A stretch of DNA of 64,000 nt from Paulinella micropora (GCA_019918135.1 WBZZ01001404.1:280001-344000), one strand, 5' to 3'. Numbered from the stretch's first letter, positions 28,616 through 39,690 are shown. The notes: generated from the sequence alone by a model not told the origin. Made by a program: numbers and translations.

Positions 28616-31600
28616 ATGGACCCACCACAAGCCTCCGAAAATGCTGGTCGTGGTGACAAAGAAGTCGATGACGAGGAGCAAGCTAAAGATGCAGGCCAAA
28701 TTGGCGGTGATAATAAGCATCCCGACCCTAAATACGAACGCGAAGAACTCTATTTGGTCAAAAAGGAAATCGAAGAAAAGGTCAAGGCTTATCTTTCGAT
28801 CAATGGAGACCTTCCATCAAACGATGAAGGTCTGTCAAACTTTGTTGAGGCTTTACTGTCGGGTAGCATTGATACTTACAAGTTCGCCTTCGGCACGACT
28901 GTAACCAGGTTTGCGATATTAGCCCCACATGTTCGTTGGGACGAAACGATGTCAGTGCTTGGGCCCTAAGATGCAAGAACAATACGAAGGAGCTCAGTCT
29001 TTATCAAGGAGTTTGGGAAAAACTCGGTTCGATCGGTCAAGCCAAGTGTTTTGATGATAAAACATACGAACAGGTGTTAAAAGACCAGTACCAGTATTTC
29101 CAGGATCGGTGGTTTATACAGGCTGCGCAATTGTACAAGGACTTTAAAGCTACCTTGGCTACAGAAACAAGCGAGGAGAAGCGTAAATTCACAGAGCTGA
29201 CCAGAGGCTCGTGGAACTTCGAACAAGACCAAGACGGGGATAAGGCGTTTGCAATATGGTCGAAACATGAGCCTAAAGAGAGAAACGAGCCTAGCTATGC
29301 CTTAGGTTTTTTCGTGCAACCTAAATTCTCGGCGATTTATGTGGCGGGTATATTAGTCAGACATTGGCAAGTTCTTGTTAGTGCGTGGACTTTTCCACGA
29401 AAACACTGAAGCTCGGAAGGCTCTAGAAAAACTGAAAGCGGACAAGGTCTGTACAAACCAAGAATTGGTGTCGATGCAGGAGTACGTACTTGGTAAAATA
29501 CCAGACGACTCTTTCCAAGTAATTCCAGAAGAGGTTCTAAAAGCGAAAATCCCAGTTTGGTACGCCCAAGCGCTGGCCTACTCGTTGGTCAATGGGCTTT
29601 GTGCAGATCTGGACGGAAAAAAGGGTCCAGCCGAACTGAAGATTTATGCAAGAAGGCAAGCCCAGCGCCACAATTGGAACCTGTTTTTGTACAACGTGTT
29701 CTGGATTGTCACGAACACTCCGTCGCTGAGGTGGCCCAAATATCTAACAGCTGTACTCGAAGAGGAACAGAAACAGCGGCCCGTGCCGCCTAAGCCATCA
29801 GAACCGCAGGTGAACATCAATGCGCCATTGTATCCCCTCTTGTTGCCACAAAAGTCACAACAACCAGGGCCGAGTGGGCGCTCCGTACGGTTTCAAACGA
29901 CACAACAGAGTTCGGACAGCGTACAGGGATCGTATCCAGACTTTAAAGATTCGCAGCCACTACGGAGGGGAGGCAGCGCGAATTCTGGGCGGGACCAACG
30001 CTGGCCACCTAAGAGAGGGATGCAAAATTCCGGGACATTAATGGAGGAGGAGGAGGAGGAGGAACAGCAAGCATCATCTTGGGACAATCAAGAAGCTGAC
30101 CAAGAAGAAGACGAGGATGAAAGCGACAGTGATGAAGACGATGGACCAGACGGCAAGCAACCAAACGGAACCATGTCTGGATTCCAAGGCACTGTAGCCT
30201 CCTTTTTTGCCTCAAGAAAGCCCAACGCACAAGATGTTTTAGCCAATTGCCTTCCTGCGTCCTCAGGCACGAGAGGCCGCACGGGAAATCTACCACATGT
30301 CACGCGCGCGGCTGAAACCTCGATTGCTAATCCACTACTTGCCACGCGCGCGGCTGAACCCTCAATTGCTAATCCACGACGTGCAACGGGCGCACAAACT
30401 AAGGGCCCTCCTGCGTCGTCGCCAGGCACGAGGGCCCGCACGGGAAATCCACCACGTGTCATGCGCGCGGCTGAACCCTCCATTGCTGGTCATTCGCCAA
30501 CCGGCAGGATTCCTGCCGTCGCCGCGGGACAGCAAGGATCCAACATCTTTAAACCTCAGCTAGGAGGCGCTTTAAGACCTCGTGTCGGGGATGCAGAAAA
30601 TGCCTTGGCGTCAGCCGGGAGGCCACGCCATAAAAGCGCAACGTCGTCACAGAGTGTAGCAGATGATGAAGATGCCTAAGACCAACGGCGTCAACCTGTC
30701 GTCGGGAACAAGACGTTCCAAAAGGACCAACGGCCAGCTGTTCTAGCAGAAAGTAGCCAAGAAGACGTTTCCCAGCGGCTCTTGGATCCAGAATCAGAGA
30801 TCAGACAAGCAAAAGCCAACGTAGAAGCGGCAAAAAGAGCCTACGAAAAAGCGAAGAAGGCAGTTAGTGCACTTCAAAAGCCGGAGGGTACTGTTCCTTC
30901 TAATGACAAACCGGGAGAGAACATCGATATGGGAACACTGTTCGATGTGGTAATGCAATGGGATTTGGAAAAAGCGCCACAATCAGAGGCTTATATCTCA
31001 GGAGCCATAGATCTTCTTGAACGAGGCACAAAGGATGCTGAGTCGAAGTTCAAATTACAATCCTTGAGAAACACAGCCCTTATTTTTCAGAATGAAATTG
31101 TCGAAAACGCAGAGACACTACTAGCTGCCTTGGCGTTAGTCAGAAGGCCACGCCCTAAAAGCGCAGCGTCGTCCTCGCAGAATGAAGCAGATGAGGAAGG
31201 TGTCGACAACCAACGGCGCCAACCTGTCGTCGGGAACAAGCCGTTCCAAGATAACCAACAGCCAGCTGTTCTAGCAGAAAGTAGCGAAGAAGACGTTTCC
31301 CAGGGGCTCTTGGATCCGGAAGTACTGATCAACGAAGCACGCGCAGAACTAGATGCGGCAGAAGAAGCCTACGAAAACGCGATGGAGGAAGTTATTGCAC
31401 TTCCAAAGCCGGCTGGTACTGTTCCTTCTGGAAACGGAGGGACCATCGATCTGAGTGAACTGTTCGAAATGGCAACGCGATTTGATCCGGAAGGACTGCC
31501 ACAAGTACAGCCTGAAGTCTCAAACGCCATAGATATCCTTCAACAAAGCGCGGCCGATGATGAGTCTAAGCTGAAATGGCAAACCTTGAAAACCGCCGCC

Positions 31601-32237
31601 CTTACTTACCAAGAGAAAAAGACCCAACACACAGCGACGTTACAGGCTGTCAAAGAGGAGAGGCAGAAGGCGGCAGAAGTTCCCGAAGAAGGCGTGGCGC
31701 AGGAGCTGCAGGGAGAGGCAGGACACGACGAGGGCCAAGAGATATTTGACCTGGATACAGAAGACGCAGCAGGCGGTGACCAAGGAGATGCAGTTTTGCA
31801 GGCGTTACAAGAGTTAATGCTACAGGAAGCAGACGCAGAAGCCAATGTAAATGACGCAGAACAAACAGTGGTAGATGTGGCGAATGAGGCGCGTGAAGTT
31901 CAATTGCCGGCTGATCAGGTTTATGTAGACCAAACGGGAAAGAACGTCGATCTGCAAGGAGCGTTCAATGACACGCTAAATAATTTGCAGAGCAACCCAC
32001 AAGACGTCGACAATGACGCCATACCGGTCCTAGAAGCTGCTGCACGAGTCGCACTCGACGATGATTCGAAGCTGAATCTGACAGCCTTGCTAAACGAAGT
32101 CGTTCTTTTGAAGCAGCAAAACGAGGCCTTGGCAAAAAAGAGGCAGGAAATCGAAGACACGCGGAAAGCCTTGAAAAGGCGAGTGCGTAAGAAAACGGGG
32201 AAAGCGCGCATAACCAAGCCAGCTGTTCCGTCGAAAG
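28616..32237 (+). pseudogene. long repeat-bearing gene, unknown function
   Basis: The ATG at 28616 opens MDPPQASENAGRGDKEVDDE. The first part is helical and charged. A Pro/Ser-rich linker follows, then a strongly acidic run (EEEEEEEQQ and DESDSDEDDG), then a short-repeat zone in which RAAEPSIANP-like units recur at about 30,290-30,490. The 3' part holds three modules of about 150 residues, each starting with an Ala/Glu-rich helix (for example KANVEAAKRAYEKAKKAV). Each continues through a Gly/Pro turn (EGTVPSN, AGTVPSG) to an Asp-rich helix with SKL/SKF. A linker beginning RRQPVVGNK occurs twice. The composition is less GC-rich than the rest of the island. The gene is open in several stretches (about three breaks, or unrecognised introns) and its 3' end runs into Ty3 sequence. 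No family is recognised. Confidence 0.45.
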
Positions 32238-35024
32238 CCACTTCTCAAAGTCTCCAAAATCTATCATTTTCTCCAACTTAGCCCGTGTTGCACCCCAATC
32301 GGGTATAAACTGGCTATAGTATTGCGCCATCGCAAGGAATGAGTGCAATTCAGTGCGGTTCTTCGGTATCGGTCGATTCATAATCTCCTCCCTCTTCTCT
32401 TTGGATATCGAGACTCGATTATGGGAGATCTCGTACCCTAAGTATGTCACACTCGTCTTGGCAAGTTGACACTTCTTTAGATTGCACTTCAGGCCAAAAG
32501 CTCCGATGCGCCTGAATATATCGGACAAATGATCGATATGCTCCTCCATTGTGTTAGAGTATACGATAATGTCATCGATATAGCAAAATGCATATTCTCC
32601 CTCCTTCTGTCCCCGCCTTCTCATAAAGCCACCGTCAGACAAATCATCGTACTGACTGCTCAACATCTTCTGCATCGCCTTCTGGAAAAGTCCTGGGGCT
32701 TGCTTGAGGCCCATCGGAAGCACTTTCCATTGATATATTTCCATACCCACCACAAACGCCGTCAGCCATCTGGACTTTTCCTCCAGTGGTATCTGCCAGA
32801 AGCCATTCTTAAGGTCAATGACCGAATAGAATTTTGCATTCCGCAGTACTCTCCTTCCTTCTTCTAATGTCGGGAGAGGATTTCTCTCTTCCTCCAGCAC
32901 CTTGTTAACACGAGCATAGTTAACTGTCAGGCGCCATTCTCCTCCTGGCTTCGGCACTATTCTCGGTTGTGAGACTATTGAGGATGTTGATCTCTCAATA
33001 AAGTCCTCATTGAGCAGCTGTCTTGCTAGCTCCTCCGCTATCTTCGCCTCATGTATACTCAAATTCGCCCTTCGTGGTGCCGGTGACGGCTCCGCACCCG
33101 GTATTTTGTAAATAACCGCAGTGAAATCTTCAGGCTTGACACCACCTGCATGTGGAGGGTAAAAAATTTCCTTGTTCGCCTCTAATTTGGCTTTTAAAAG
33201 CTCCTTCTCCTTCTCCGTGCCTACTCCTTCTTCCAATATTTTCCGCGCCGCCTCTTGAAAATCTTCATCAGACATCTGCTTATGCTGCTTGAGGGGTTCT
33301 CTGTCCTCCTCCAAGCCTAAGTCCTCTTCCGAGACATCATCTAGGCCCGTCTTTTCATACGTGACCGTGTCCGGCTCATCATCTTTACCGAGCTCCACCA
33401 GCATGTCAATGAGTCTCGCGTATTGCAAAGGAGCTTTACGGGTGTAAAAACCATCAAAGCATGTGAATGCTTGCGGTATCAATTTCAACTTGTCGAGGTC
33501 TCTGAGCTTCCGCTTGTATGCACTGCTCTGCTCACGAGTTCCCATACGACAAGCCACCACTAGCTGTTGCTTGCGAGAGGGTACCGGTATAGGATGATCA
33601 ATAAGCCGGTCCCTTATTTCCTGCGCCCATATCGCCTTCTCATTATATGGCAGGATAATAGTATACGGCTTATTATTTTCGAATAAAGTCCGTAAGCATT
33701 TCTTCACTTCAGTTAGTGAACGCGGCCACGTCGGCTCGTCACCCCAGAAATCAGTAATAAAACTTTTAATAGTTTCTGGTGGAGTATCCGGGATTCGCCC
33801 CGTTCTCCTTGGTACAAACTCCTCCCTTTTTTCTTCTCCTACTTTCGCATGGAAACAGTATCCGTTAGTAATATGGACATCTGTTCCTACTCCTTCCGCG
33901 AATCTCGCCAACGACGGGCTTCTTTGTGCGACACATATAATCTCCTCCTTTCGCTTCTCGATTAAGTCATCAATAGACTTTTTGTCCCAATGGCATGTCG
34001 GAACTGTGACAGTGCACACTTGGGATTCCCAATTGTCGGTCCAGGACAGTTCATCCGGTCTTACGACATGGGGGTGAACGTACACCTCAAGTGCCTCATG
34101 TGCGATTGCTATCTTTTTGTGATCCGTCGCTAGACTCAGCTCATAAGCCTCATAAGAGTCAGTAGCGTTGAAGGGATCAATATCGTTCTCTTCTCCTCTT
34201 TTTACTCCATATATCACTCGCCGTGCGGCGCAATCAATCACAGCCCCCATCGTAGCCAATTGGTCATACGATAGTAATATTGACCCGTGGTAACCGGGGA
34301 CGACATAGAGGTCCATACGGTATACTCGTGCGGATTTCAATTTAAAGGTCAGTGTGATGATTGCCGTGATATCCGTCCGGCTGCTCACTCCTTTGAGAGT
34401 GCCCGTTGACTTTTTCATATTTCCGTCCACCCAGTCCCGGTATCGATTAAAAAACTTCCTGCCGACAATATTAATATTCGCCATCGTGTCATTACCAACT
34501 TTTAATATTGTCTTCAATGTTTCACAATAAAGTTCCGTATAACACAGAGCATCGGGCCTGTGTATATTGGCTGCGAGAACAAGAACTTTACGTTCCAAAT
34601 TTTGGAGTCTTGTCTCTAAGTTTTTCAACTCCTCCTTCTTCTCCTCCTGCTTCACCTCATTAACATTGTTATTATTCTGCGGTACTGGTGCGTTTACTAT
34701 GTGAGCGACATTGTCTTGTGGCACTTGAGTACACACATTGTCTTTTTGCTCGCCACCCGCCGCGATCGTAGACATTGAGTCTGTTCGTGGTTGTTTGCTT
34801 GGCCGAGGCGATACGTCTGCCATTGGCCTCCTCGCCTCCATCGCAAGTCTCGCCTTCCTATTTGCATCAGTTATCATTGGTAACCGTGCTGTATGAACGG
34901 GTATGAGACTACCTTGGGGCTGCAGTCTCTGTGTACCCACATCTTTGTATTCAGATTGAGGAAGCGTTGGCCCAGTCTGCACAACAGCATTAGAAAGCAC
35001 TGTGACTTTAGGGTTAAACTTCAC
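32238..35024 (-). pseudogene. pol: Ty3-1 pol, protease-like and reverse transcriptase part
   Basis: Read leftwards from about 35,024, the frame overlaps the end of gag by four bases in another frame. It has a linker, a coiled stretch (LKNLETRLQNLERKVLVLAA), then a retropepsin-like segment around NDTMANINIVGRKFF followed by a beta-rich region. The reverse transcriptase follows, with EWRLTVNYARVNKVL, FYSVIDLKNGFWQIPL, the catalytic YIDDIIVYS and FLAMAQYYSQFIPDW. The RT motif set is Ty3/gypsy. The gag-pol overlap in different frames suggests expression by frameshift or reinitiation, as known for Ty3-type elements. The frame stops at the island edge. Confidence 0.85.
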
Positions 35025-37777
35025 AGTCTTCTCCTTCCTCTCTTCTTCCCCCTCCAGTCATTCCACCACCTCGAAACGATTACCTTGAGTAGTGTCCGGG
35101 TAGGATGACGTATCGGTCTCCGAGCAGTGTTGCAGGCCTGAGCTCGACCGAAATTTGGGTTGGAGCTTGCCCACGAGCCTCCTCCTCCTCTGGGTGGGGG
35201 GGCTGGAGCTCGAACAGCTCTCCCTCCATAAGGGGTATATCCCCGACCTCCTCCTCTTCCTCTCTGAGGGGTTCCCTGCCACCTCGAGGCTCCTCTCCAT
35301 GTTCCTCCTCCTCGTCCTCCTCCTCCTCCTCCTCCTCGTCCTCCTGCTCCTGCTCCTCCTCCTCGTCCTCTTTGAGAGGCCTTTAAGTTCTTTTGTCTCT
35401 CCCTTTCCTCCTTCTTCTCCTTCATCCTCTTCATGTAGGTAATGATTGCCTCTCGTAACTCCTCATCATCACACATATTGGCATACCAACCTTCGTTCAC
35501 AGCGGCAATCTGAAGCATATTGAAAAGGCCCGGTTCCTTGCCTTCCGTCCTGCTCAGAAAATTTGCCCTTGCTGTTGGGTTCTGCCTATCATGATTGAAA
35601 GAGCAGTCTCTGTTCTCCATCTGTGCCTTACACTGCAAGCCCGCGAACCACCTCCAACATGCGGTCTTCAGGTCTGGCTCTCTCTGTCTCTTCCAACCGG
35701 CAACTCTGTTTGTGTACGTGGCTTGTGCGCCAACAGGTACACCGCCTGCCTGTGCCGTATGTGCCTCCGTGAGCGAGTCCATGTTTGAGCATGCACTCAT
35801 CACTTCTTGAAACAGTGCTGACGGAGCAACGCTTTGAACCGTATGTTCGAACACGTGTGTCTCGAGGAAGTTCTTGGACTTCACTGAGCTAAACGTCGAG
35901 CATTGTTGTATGAGCTGAGTAAGCTTGCTCGGGTTAACTGTGTGTAACGCCGAAAAGAAATAGAGGATGATCGACTTGCGGCCATAGAATAGCCCATAGG
36001 AGGAAACTACCTCCGTAAGGGTCGCCGCCAAGCCAACAGCACTCCTCAAACTCATCGCCATTGTCTCAAAGATTTCAAATCCTATGAGAGTACCAGTGCA
36101 GAGATGCTGGTATCCATGAGATTGAAAATATGGAATGAGTGTGGCCACCGCCAGTTCACACTGAGCGTCTAGGCCTGTTGCATTGTTTCTCTTAATCTCC
36201 TCCTTCTTTCTCAAAAACTTGTACTGTGTCAGATCGAATCCCTCCGAGACTAGAGATTGGTCAAAAACAGTAACAAGGGCCTCGTATTCCTGCGTTTCGT
36301 CGCAAGGAAAAGCCTTCATGCAGGCATTGATCTCTTCGAACTTGCTCAAAAGCGAAGCATCAGAGTCTTTGTCTGAGCTCGTCTTGGCATATAGCATGAG
36401 ACTTGCCACTCCTCCTTTCTTCCCCTTGAAGGCATTTATGATGTTTTGTCTGTCCTTCTTCTCCGTGTTTGTGACCACCACCGTAGTTGAGCCCGGGGGT
36501 GCAGGGGCTGGTGGGGCAGGAGCTGGTGGGGTCAAATATGTCGGAGGGTGTGCCTTTGCACCACTCACTTTTGCTTTCATTCTCTCCAGTCTCATCGTCT
36601 TCTCGAACTCCTCATTCTCTTTCGCCTTCTTCTTCTCAGATATCACCAGCTTTTGAGCATGAGTGATAAAGGCCACCAATTCAGAAGCAGATCTGAGAAA
36701 ATTATATTTCTCCACATATTGGTCAACACCTGCTTTGTTTGCGACCGGTGGTGCGTTACTAAGTGATTTGAGGACAGAGTGATCCTTGGTAGGAATCCAT
36801 CTCTTCCATGCCTCCTTGTGCAGTAACGCACCCATCAACAGTCTGATCTTGGTCAGAACTCTGTCAGTCTTCTCTAACTCATCAATCACAGGATGAGTTT
36901 CTCCTGCTGCCTTAATGCTTTTTTCCATCTCTGCCTTCCCCTCCTCCAAGGCCTTTATTTCCATTGTAAAAAAATGAAATATGTCACTCGAGTTTTTCGA
37001 ACCCAGATTGGTCTTCATTTTTGTTACATCGACTGCCTCCTGACCAGTCGCGAGGAATCTGGCCGTTGCTCTTGGGTTTGTGTACTGGAGGTAACCCTCA
37101 CATCGTGGGCCGTATGTACGTTCCCAAATCAGGGTTTGAGTGTACACCCCAAAGATAGCATCGAGTAATTCAAGTTGGGTGTGTGTGTCCCCAAACTTGA
37201 TATGCTGTATCTTCTTTCTCTCTTCTGGATCAGAGACAAGTTTGCCGAGGAGCTGTGCTGTGTTTGATAATAAGATATAGACATCCTTTTTAGCACGACT
37301 TTTCTCTCTTCTTTGATCCTGAGGGATCCACACATAGGTGTCCTTCTCTACCCCCATCTTGTTATCAAACTCTTCTTTAGTGAGGTCATAGTGGTCTTGC
37401 ACCCACTGTTGTTCCTCCACTGTGATCTCCTCTCCATCACTATGAATCAAGTCGATCATTTTTCGTCCTCCTCCTCCCGTGTAGGCAGGTGGTAAGGGAT
37501 TACCATATGCTCCTCCTCCTCCCGTCTCTTCTTGTTCAAATCCTCCTTCATCTTCGTCTCCTCCATATCTTCCTTCATCATCCCAGCCCTCTTCTACTCC
37601 TCCTCCTACTCCTTCATCTCCTCCTCCTCCTTCATTCAATCCTCGTCCTCCTCCTTCATTCAATCCTCCTCCTCCTCCTTCATTCAATCCTCTTCCTCCT
37701 CCTCCTCCTGCTTCTTCTTCTTCTCTTCTTTGATCTGCCTCCGAGAATTCACTCACTTCGGCGATCTCTGTCGACAT
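35021..37777 (-). CDS. gag: Ty3-1 Gag with CCCH zinc finger and RGG tail
   Basis: 918 codons from the ATG at 37777. It has an acidic N-terminus with Gly/Asn/Glu repeats (GGGGLNEGGG units), a long helical capsid-like region (about residues 120-650) with a Pro-rich APAPPAPAPPG linker, and one Cys3His finger reading CWRWFAGLQC...CSFNH, with spacing C-x8-C-x8-C-x3-H. A Gly/Arg-rich RGG tail follows. Most Ty3-type Gags carry a CCHC knuckle, so a CCCH finger plus RGG tail as the nucleic-acid-binding end is unusual. The frame is open throughout. Ty3-2 holds a near-identical Gag that differs in the number of N-terminal Gly-repeat units. Confidence 0.85.
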   Translation of the reverse strand: MSTEIAEVSEFSEADQRREEEEAGGGGGRGLNEGGGGGLNEGGGRGLNEGGGGDEGVGGGVEEGWDDEGRYGGDEDEGGFEQEETGGGGAYGNPLPPAYTGGGGRKMIDLIHSDGEEITVEEQQWVQDHYDLTKEEFDNKMGVEKDTYVWIPQDQRREKSRAKKDVYILLSNTAQLLGKLVSDPEERKKIQHIKFGDTHTQLELLDAIFGVYTQTLIWERTYGPRCEGYLQYTNPRATARFLATGQEAVDVTKMKTNLGSKNSSDIFHFFTMEIKALEEGKAEMEKSIKAAGETHPVIDELEKTDRVLTKIRLLMGALLHKEAWKRWIPTKDHSVLKSLSNAPPVANKAGVDQYVEKYNFLRSASELVAFITHAQKLVISEKKKAKENEEFEKTMRLERMKAKVSGAKAHPPTYLTPPAPAPPAPAPPGSTTVVVTNTEKKDRQNIINAFKGKKGGVASLMLYAKTSSDKDSDASLLSKFEEINACMKAFPCDETQEYEALVTVFDQSLVSEGFDLTQYKFLRKKEEIKRNNATGLDAQCELAVATLIPYFQSHGYQHLCTGTLIGFEIFETMAMSLRSAVGLAATLTEVVSSYGLFYGRKSIILYFFSALHTVNPSKLTQLIQQCSTFSSVKSKNFLETHVFEHTVQSVAPSALFQEVMSACSNMDSLTEAHTAQAGGVPVGAQATYTNRVAGWKRQREPDLKTACWRWFAGLQCKAQMENRDCSFNHDRQNPTARANFLSRTEGKEPGLFNMLQIAAVNEGWYANMCDDEELREAIITYMKRMKEKKEERERQKNLKASQRGRGGGAGAGGRGGGGGGGRGGGTWRGASRWQGTPQRGRGGGRGYTPYGGRAVRAPAPPPRGGGGSWASSNPNFGRAQACNTARRPIRHPTRTLLKVIVSRWWNDWRGKKRGRRRL

Positions 37778-38563
37778 GATGTCGTAGTAGTGATCAACAG
37801 GAGGACAGTGTCAGCTCCTATGTTTGGTTTTTGTTCGTTTGTGTTCTGTTCCTCCTTCAGTCGATTGACTAGTGAAGAGAGAAACTAATAGAGAGGGTAG
37901 AGTGAGATTCCCTGTCCTCTATGAAACACTGTTTGTATGTTTGTTTTTGTTTGAGAAAAATAGTCTTTGAGACTTTCTCCGATTTCTTGTTTTCCTTACT
38001 CAGATTACTTTCTCCTCCTTCTTTTCTATATTGTATCTAGTATGAGGCACTTGGACCTACACACAGATAGTAATAGAGAAGCTAGAAAAGCTCTCCTTGA
38101 GAAGTCGACAGTCGGTCGGATAGGTTCTCAGACCTACCTTTAGAAAACGATCAGAGAGTTGCAAAAATACTCTGACGTATGTGTGAGATAATGCAGATAA
38201 ATGCACAAACTAGAAGGGTAAAGTGTTGTGCTCCTGTCCCTATGCTTGTTTGTGTTTTGTGTGTGTTCCTTCACTCTTCTGTCCACCTCCTTCTTCTTGG
38301 TCTCTGTGTGAGAACAGCAAGAACGACAGAGAGTTTGTATCTGATGTCTCCTTGTGAGCACACAGATACTGATTGGGCTAGAGGGTACGAGACACCTGCT
38401 TGAGACCAATTAAATTATTTGTTTTGTGAAAGAGTTATGAGGGAGCTGTGTTGGAGTATTTGTTTTCGTCTGACGTCCCCGTGTGAGACAGGTCAGTGAA
38501 AATTCACTCTGTTGCCTGTGTGGCAAAGCAGAAAGAAATCACCCTAGTGATGTGGACTCCAAA
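37778..38563 (-). other. Ty3-1 leader with primer-binding site
   Basis: 786 bp between the 5' LTR and gag, almost identical in inverted orientation to 39691-40474. Two bases inside the LTR lies 38544-38561, reading TGGAGTCCACATCACTAG on the element's strand. This is a typical start (TGG) for a tRNA primer-binding site; the tRNA identity is not determined. A short open frame in the leader is kept in both copies but has no recognisable product. Confidence 0.65.
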
Positions 38564-38801
38564 TGTAATGCCCCCAACGATAGTTCGTAAAAAGTCGGTA
38601 ATACAACCAAACACAGTCCTCAAAAGATGAGAATGATGTCTCGTTATATTAGCTCAGTGAAGCCAAAAAGGAAAACTGCAACAGACCAGGAATAAAATGG
38701 CATCAGCTCCAATCCGGACAAATAATACTGAAAAACAAGCTGGTGCACCTGTCACCAGGAAAAGGTATTTTTTACCGGCTATCCGGGGGGTGATGCCTAC
38801 A
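38564..38801 (-). repeat. 5' LTR of Ty3-1
   Basis: A 238-bp terminal repeat, TGTAATGCCCCC...GATGCCTACA in plus-strand reading, adjoining the primer-binding site at its inner edge. It should contain the element's promoter. It differs from the 3' LTR at 2717-2953 at about half a dozen sites. Confidence 0.9.
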
Positions 38802-39452
38802 ATCCGTACAAACATACACCTACCTACCTACAAACATTTGTGTAAAATTTGACAATAATTTTTGAAAAGTTGGTCGGAACCCCTTCAGATGACGAGCTTT
38901 CTGAATCTGAAGCCATTTTTAAAAAAGGTGAAGTAGTTTAGGAGGAGACTTTTCCTGGATTTTTGAGGTTTTTGGGACCTTTTACCCTAAAAATGTTCAG
39001 CCGGCCCAGGCCATGCCAGCCAAAAAGCCAAACCCTGTCAACTTTTTTAAGGACCGGCGCAGTCTGTTGGGACTTTGGTGCGAAGCTTCCCATGCCTCCA
39101 AGTCGCGGATCCAAAGGCTGGCGAAAGCAGAGAAAGACTTTTGACAAAAACAAGAAGAGGACTGAGAGGGATACACGTGCCGACGCGTTGGTGGAAAAAA
39201 GAGCCAAGCTCGACGACCAATTGCGAGTTGCAGAGGCAAGGGAACAAGACTCGCAGTATGGCCGTTGCACGGGCATCGAAGTGAGGGCGGAATCTCTCGA
39301 AGTGGGGGCTGAATCTCTCGATAATTATGAAATGGAATTTTCTGTCATCACCCCGAAAGGGGCTGGATTACATTACATGACCAGAAAGGAGTACTGGGCT
39401 AGTGCAGAGAGGGAGAAGATGACGCCAGTAAAAGTGCCAGATGCGCATGGGT
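38802..39452 (+). other. spacer between head-to-head Ty3 copies, possible gene remnant
   Basis: 651 bp between two inverted Ty3 copies. An open stretch from the ATG at about 39,092 to the LTR start reads MPPSRGSKGWRKQRKTFDKN, then a charged, helical portion with EVRAESLEVGAESLDNYEME, and ends next to the LTR at 39453. It could be a remnant of a host or element gene whose 3' end was displaced by the Ty3-2 insertion. The start of the spacer (38815-38832) repeats the TACC microsatellite seen left of 2717. Confidence 0.35.
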
Positions 39453-39690
39453 TGTAGGCATCACCCCCCGGATAGCCGGTAAAAAGTACCTTTTCCTGGT
39501 GACAGGTGCACCAGCTTGTTTTTCAGTATTATTTGTCCGGATTGGACCTGATGCTATTTTATTCCTGGTCTGTTGCCGTTTTCCTTTTTGGCTTCACTGA
39601 GCTAATATAACGAGACATCATTCTCATCTTTTGAGGACTGTGTTTGGTTGTATTACCGACTTTTTACGAGCTATCATTGGGGGCATTACA
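39453..39690 (+). repeat. 5' LTR of Ty3-2
   Basis: A 238-bp LTR (TGTAGGCATC...GGCATTACA), followed two bases later by the primer-binding site TGGAGTCCACATCACTAG (39693-39710). It is the inverted counterpart of 38564-38801. By eye it differs at about three sites from the Ty3-3 LTR at 50420-50657, closer than the two Ty3-1 LTRs are to each other. Confidence 0.9.

Larger units (their letters stand above)
6761..32237. mobile_element. 25.5-kb virus-like island inside Ty3-1
   Basis: A block with genes on both strands bounded on both sides by the same point of one Ty3 element. The GC-rich part (6,761 to about 28,060) has densely placed genes, mostly without introns, separated by poly-G/C/A/T tracts. 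The remainder (28,616-32,237) is less GC-rich. I see no clear terminal inverted repeats and no obvious target-site duplication at its edges. A large spike-like glycoprotein, a Rab-like GTPase, zinc proteins and a palindromic repeat array suggest a fragment of a large DNA virus, but no capsid, polymerase or packaging gene is visible, so that is inference. Several of its genes are broken. Alternatives are a GC-rich host segment moved by rearrangement, or an assembly join. Confidence 0.6.
32238..38801 (-). mobile_element. Ty3-type LTR retrotransposon Ty3-1, 5' half
   Basis: The part of Ty3-1 with the 5' LTR (38564-38801), a leader of about 790 bp, gag, and pol through the reverse transcriptase. 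The 5-bp flanks outside its two LTRs (CATAC at 2712-2716 and ATCCG at 38802-38806) do not match, so no target-site duplication is seen. The copy is interrupted by the 25.5-kb island and otherwise nearly continuous. Confidence 0.85.

Noticed and set aside
35105-35442. Ser- and Leu-rich plus-strand frames opposite the Gag RGG tail (also 37489-37888 and 42768-43064)
   Set aside because: They are antisense translations of GGA-rich repeats in Gag.
37778-38563. Small frame in the Ty3 leader kept in two copies
   Set aside because: Conservation is explained by recent copying. The product has no recognisable feature.
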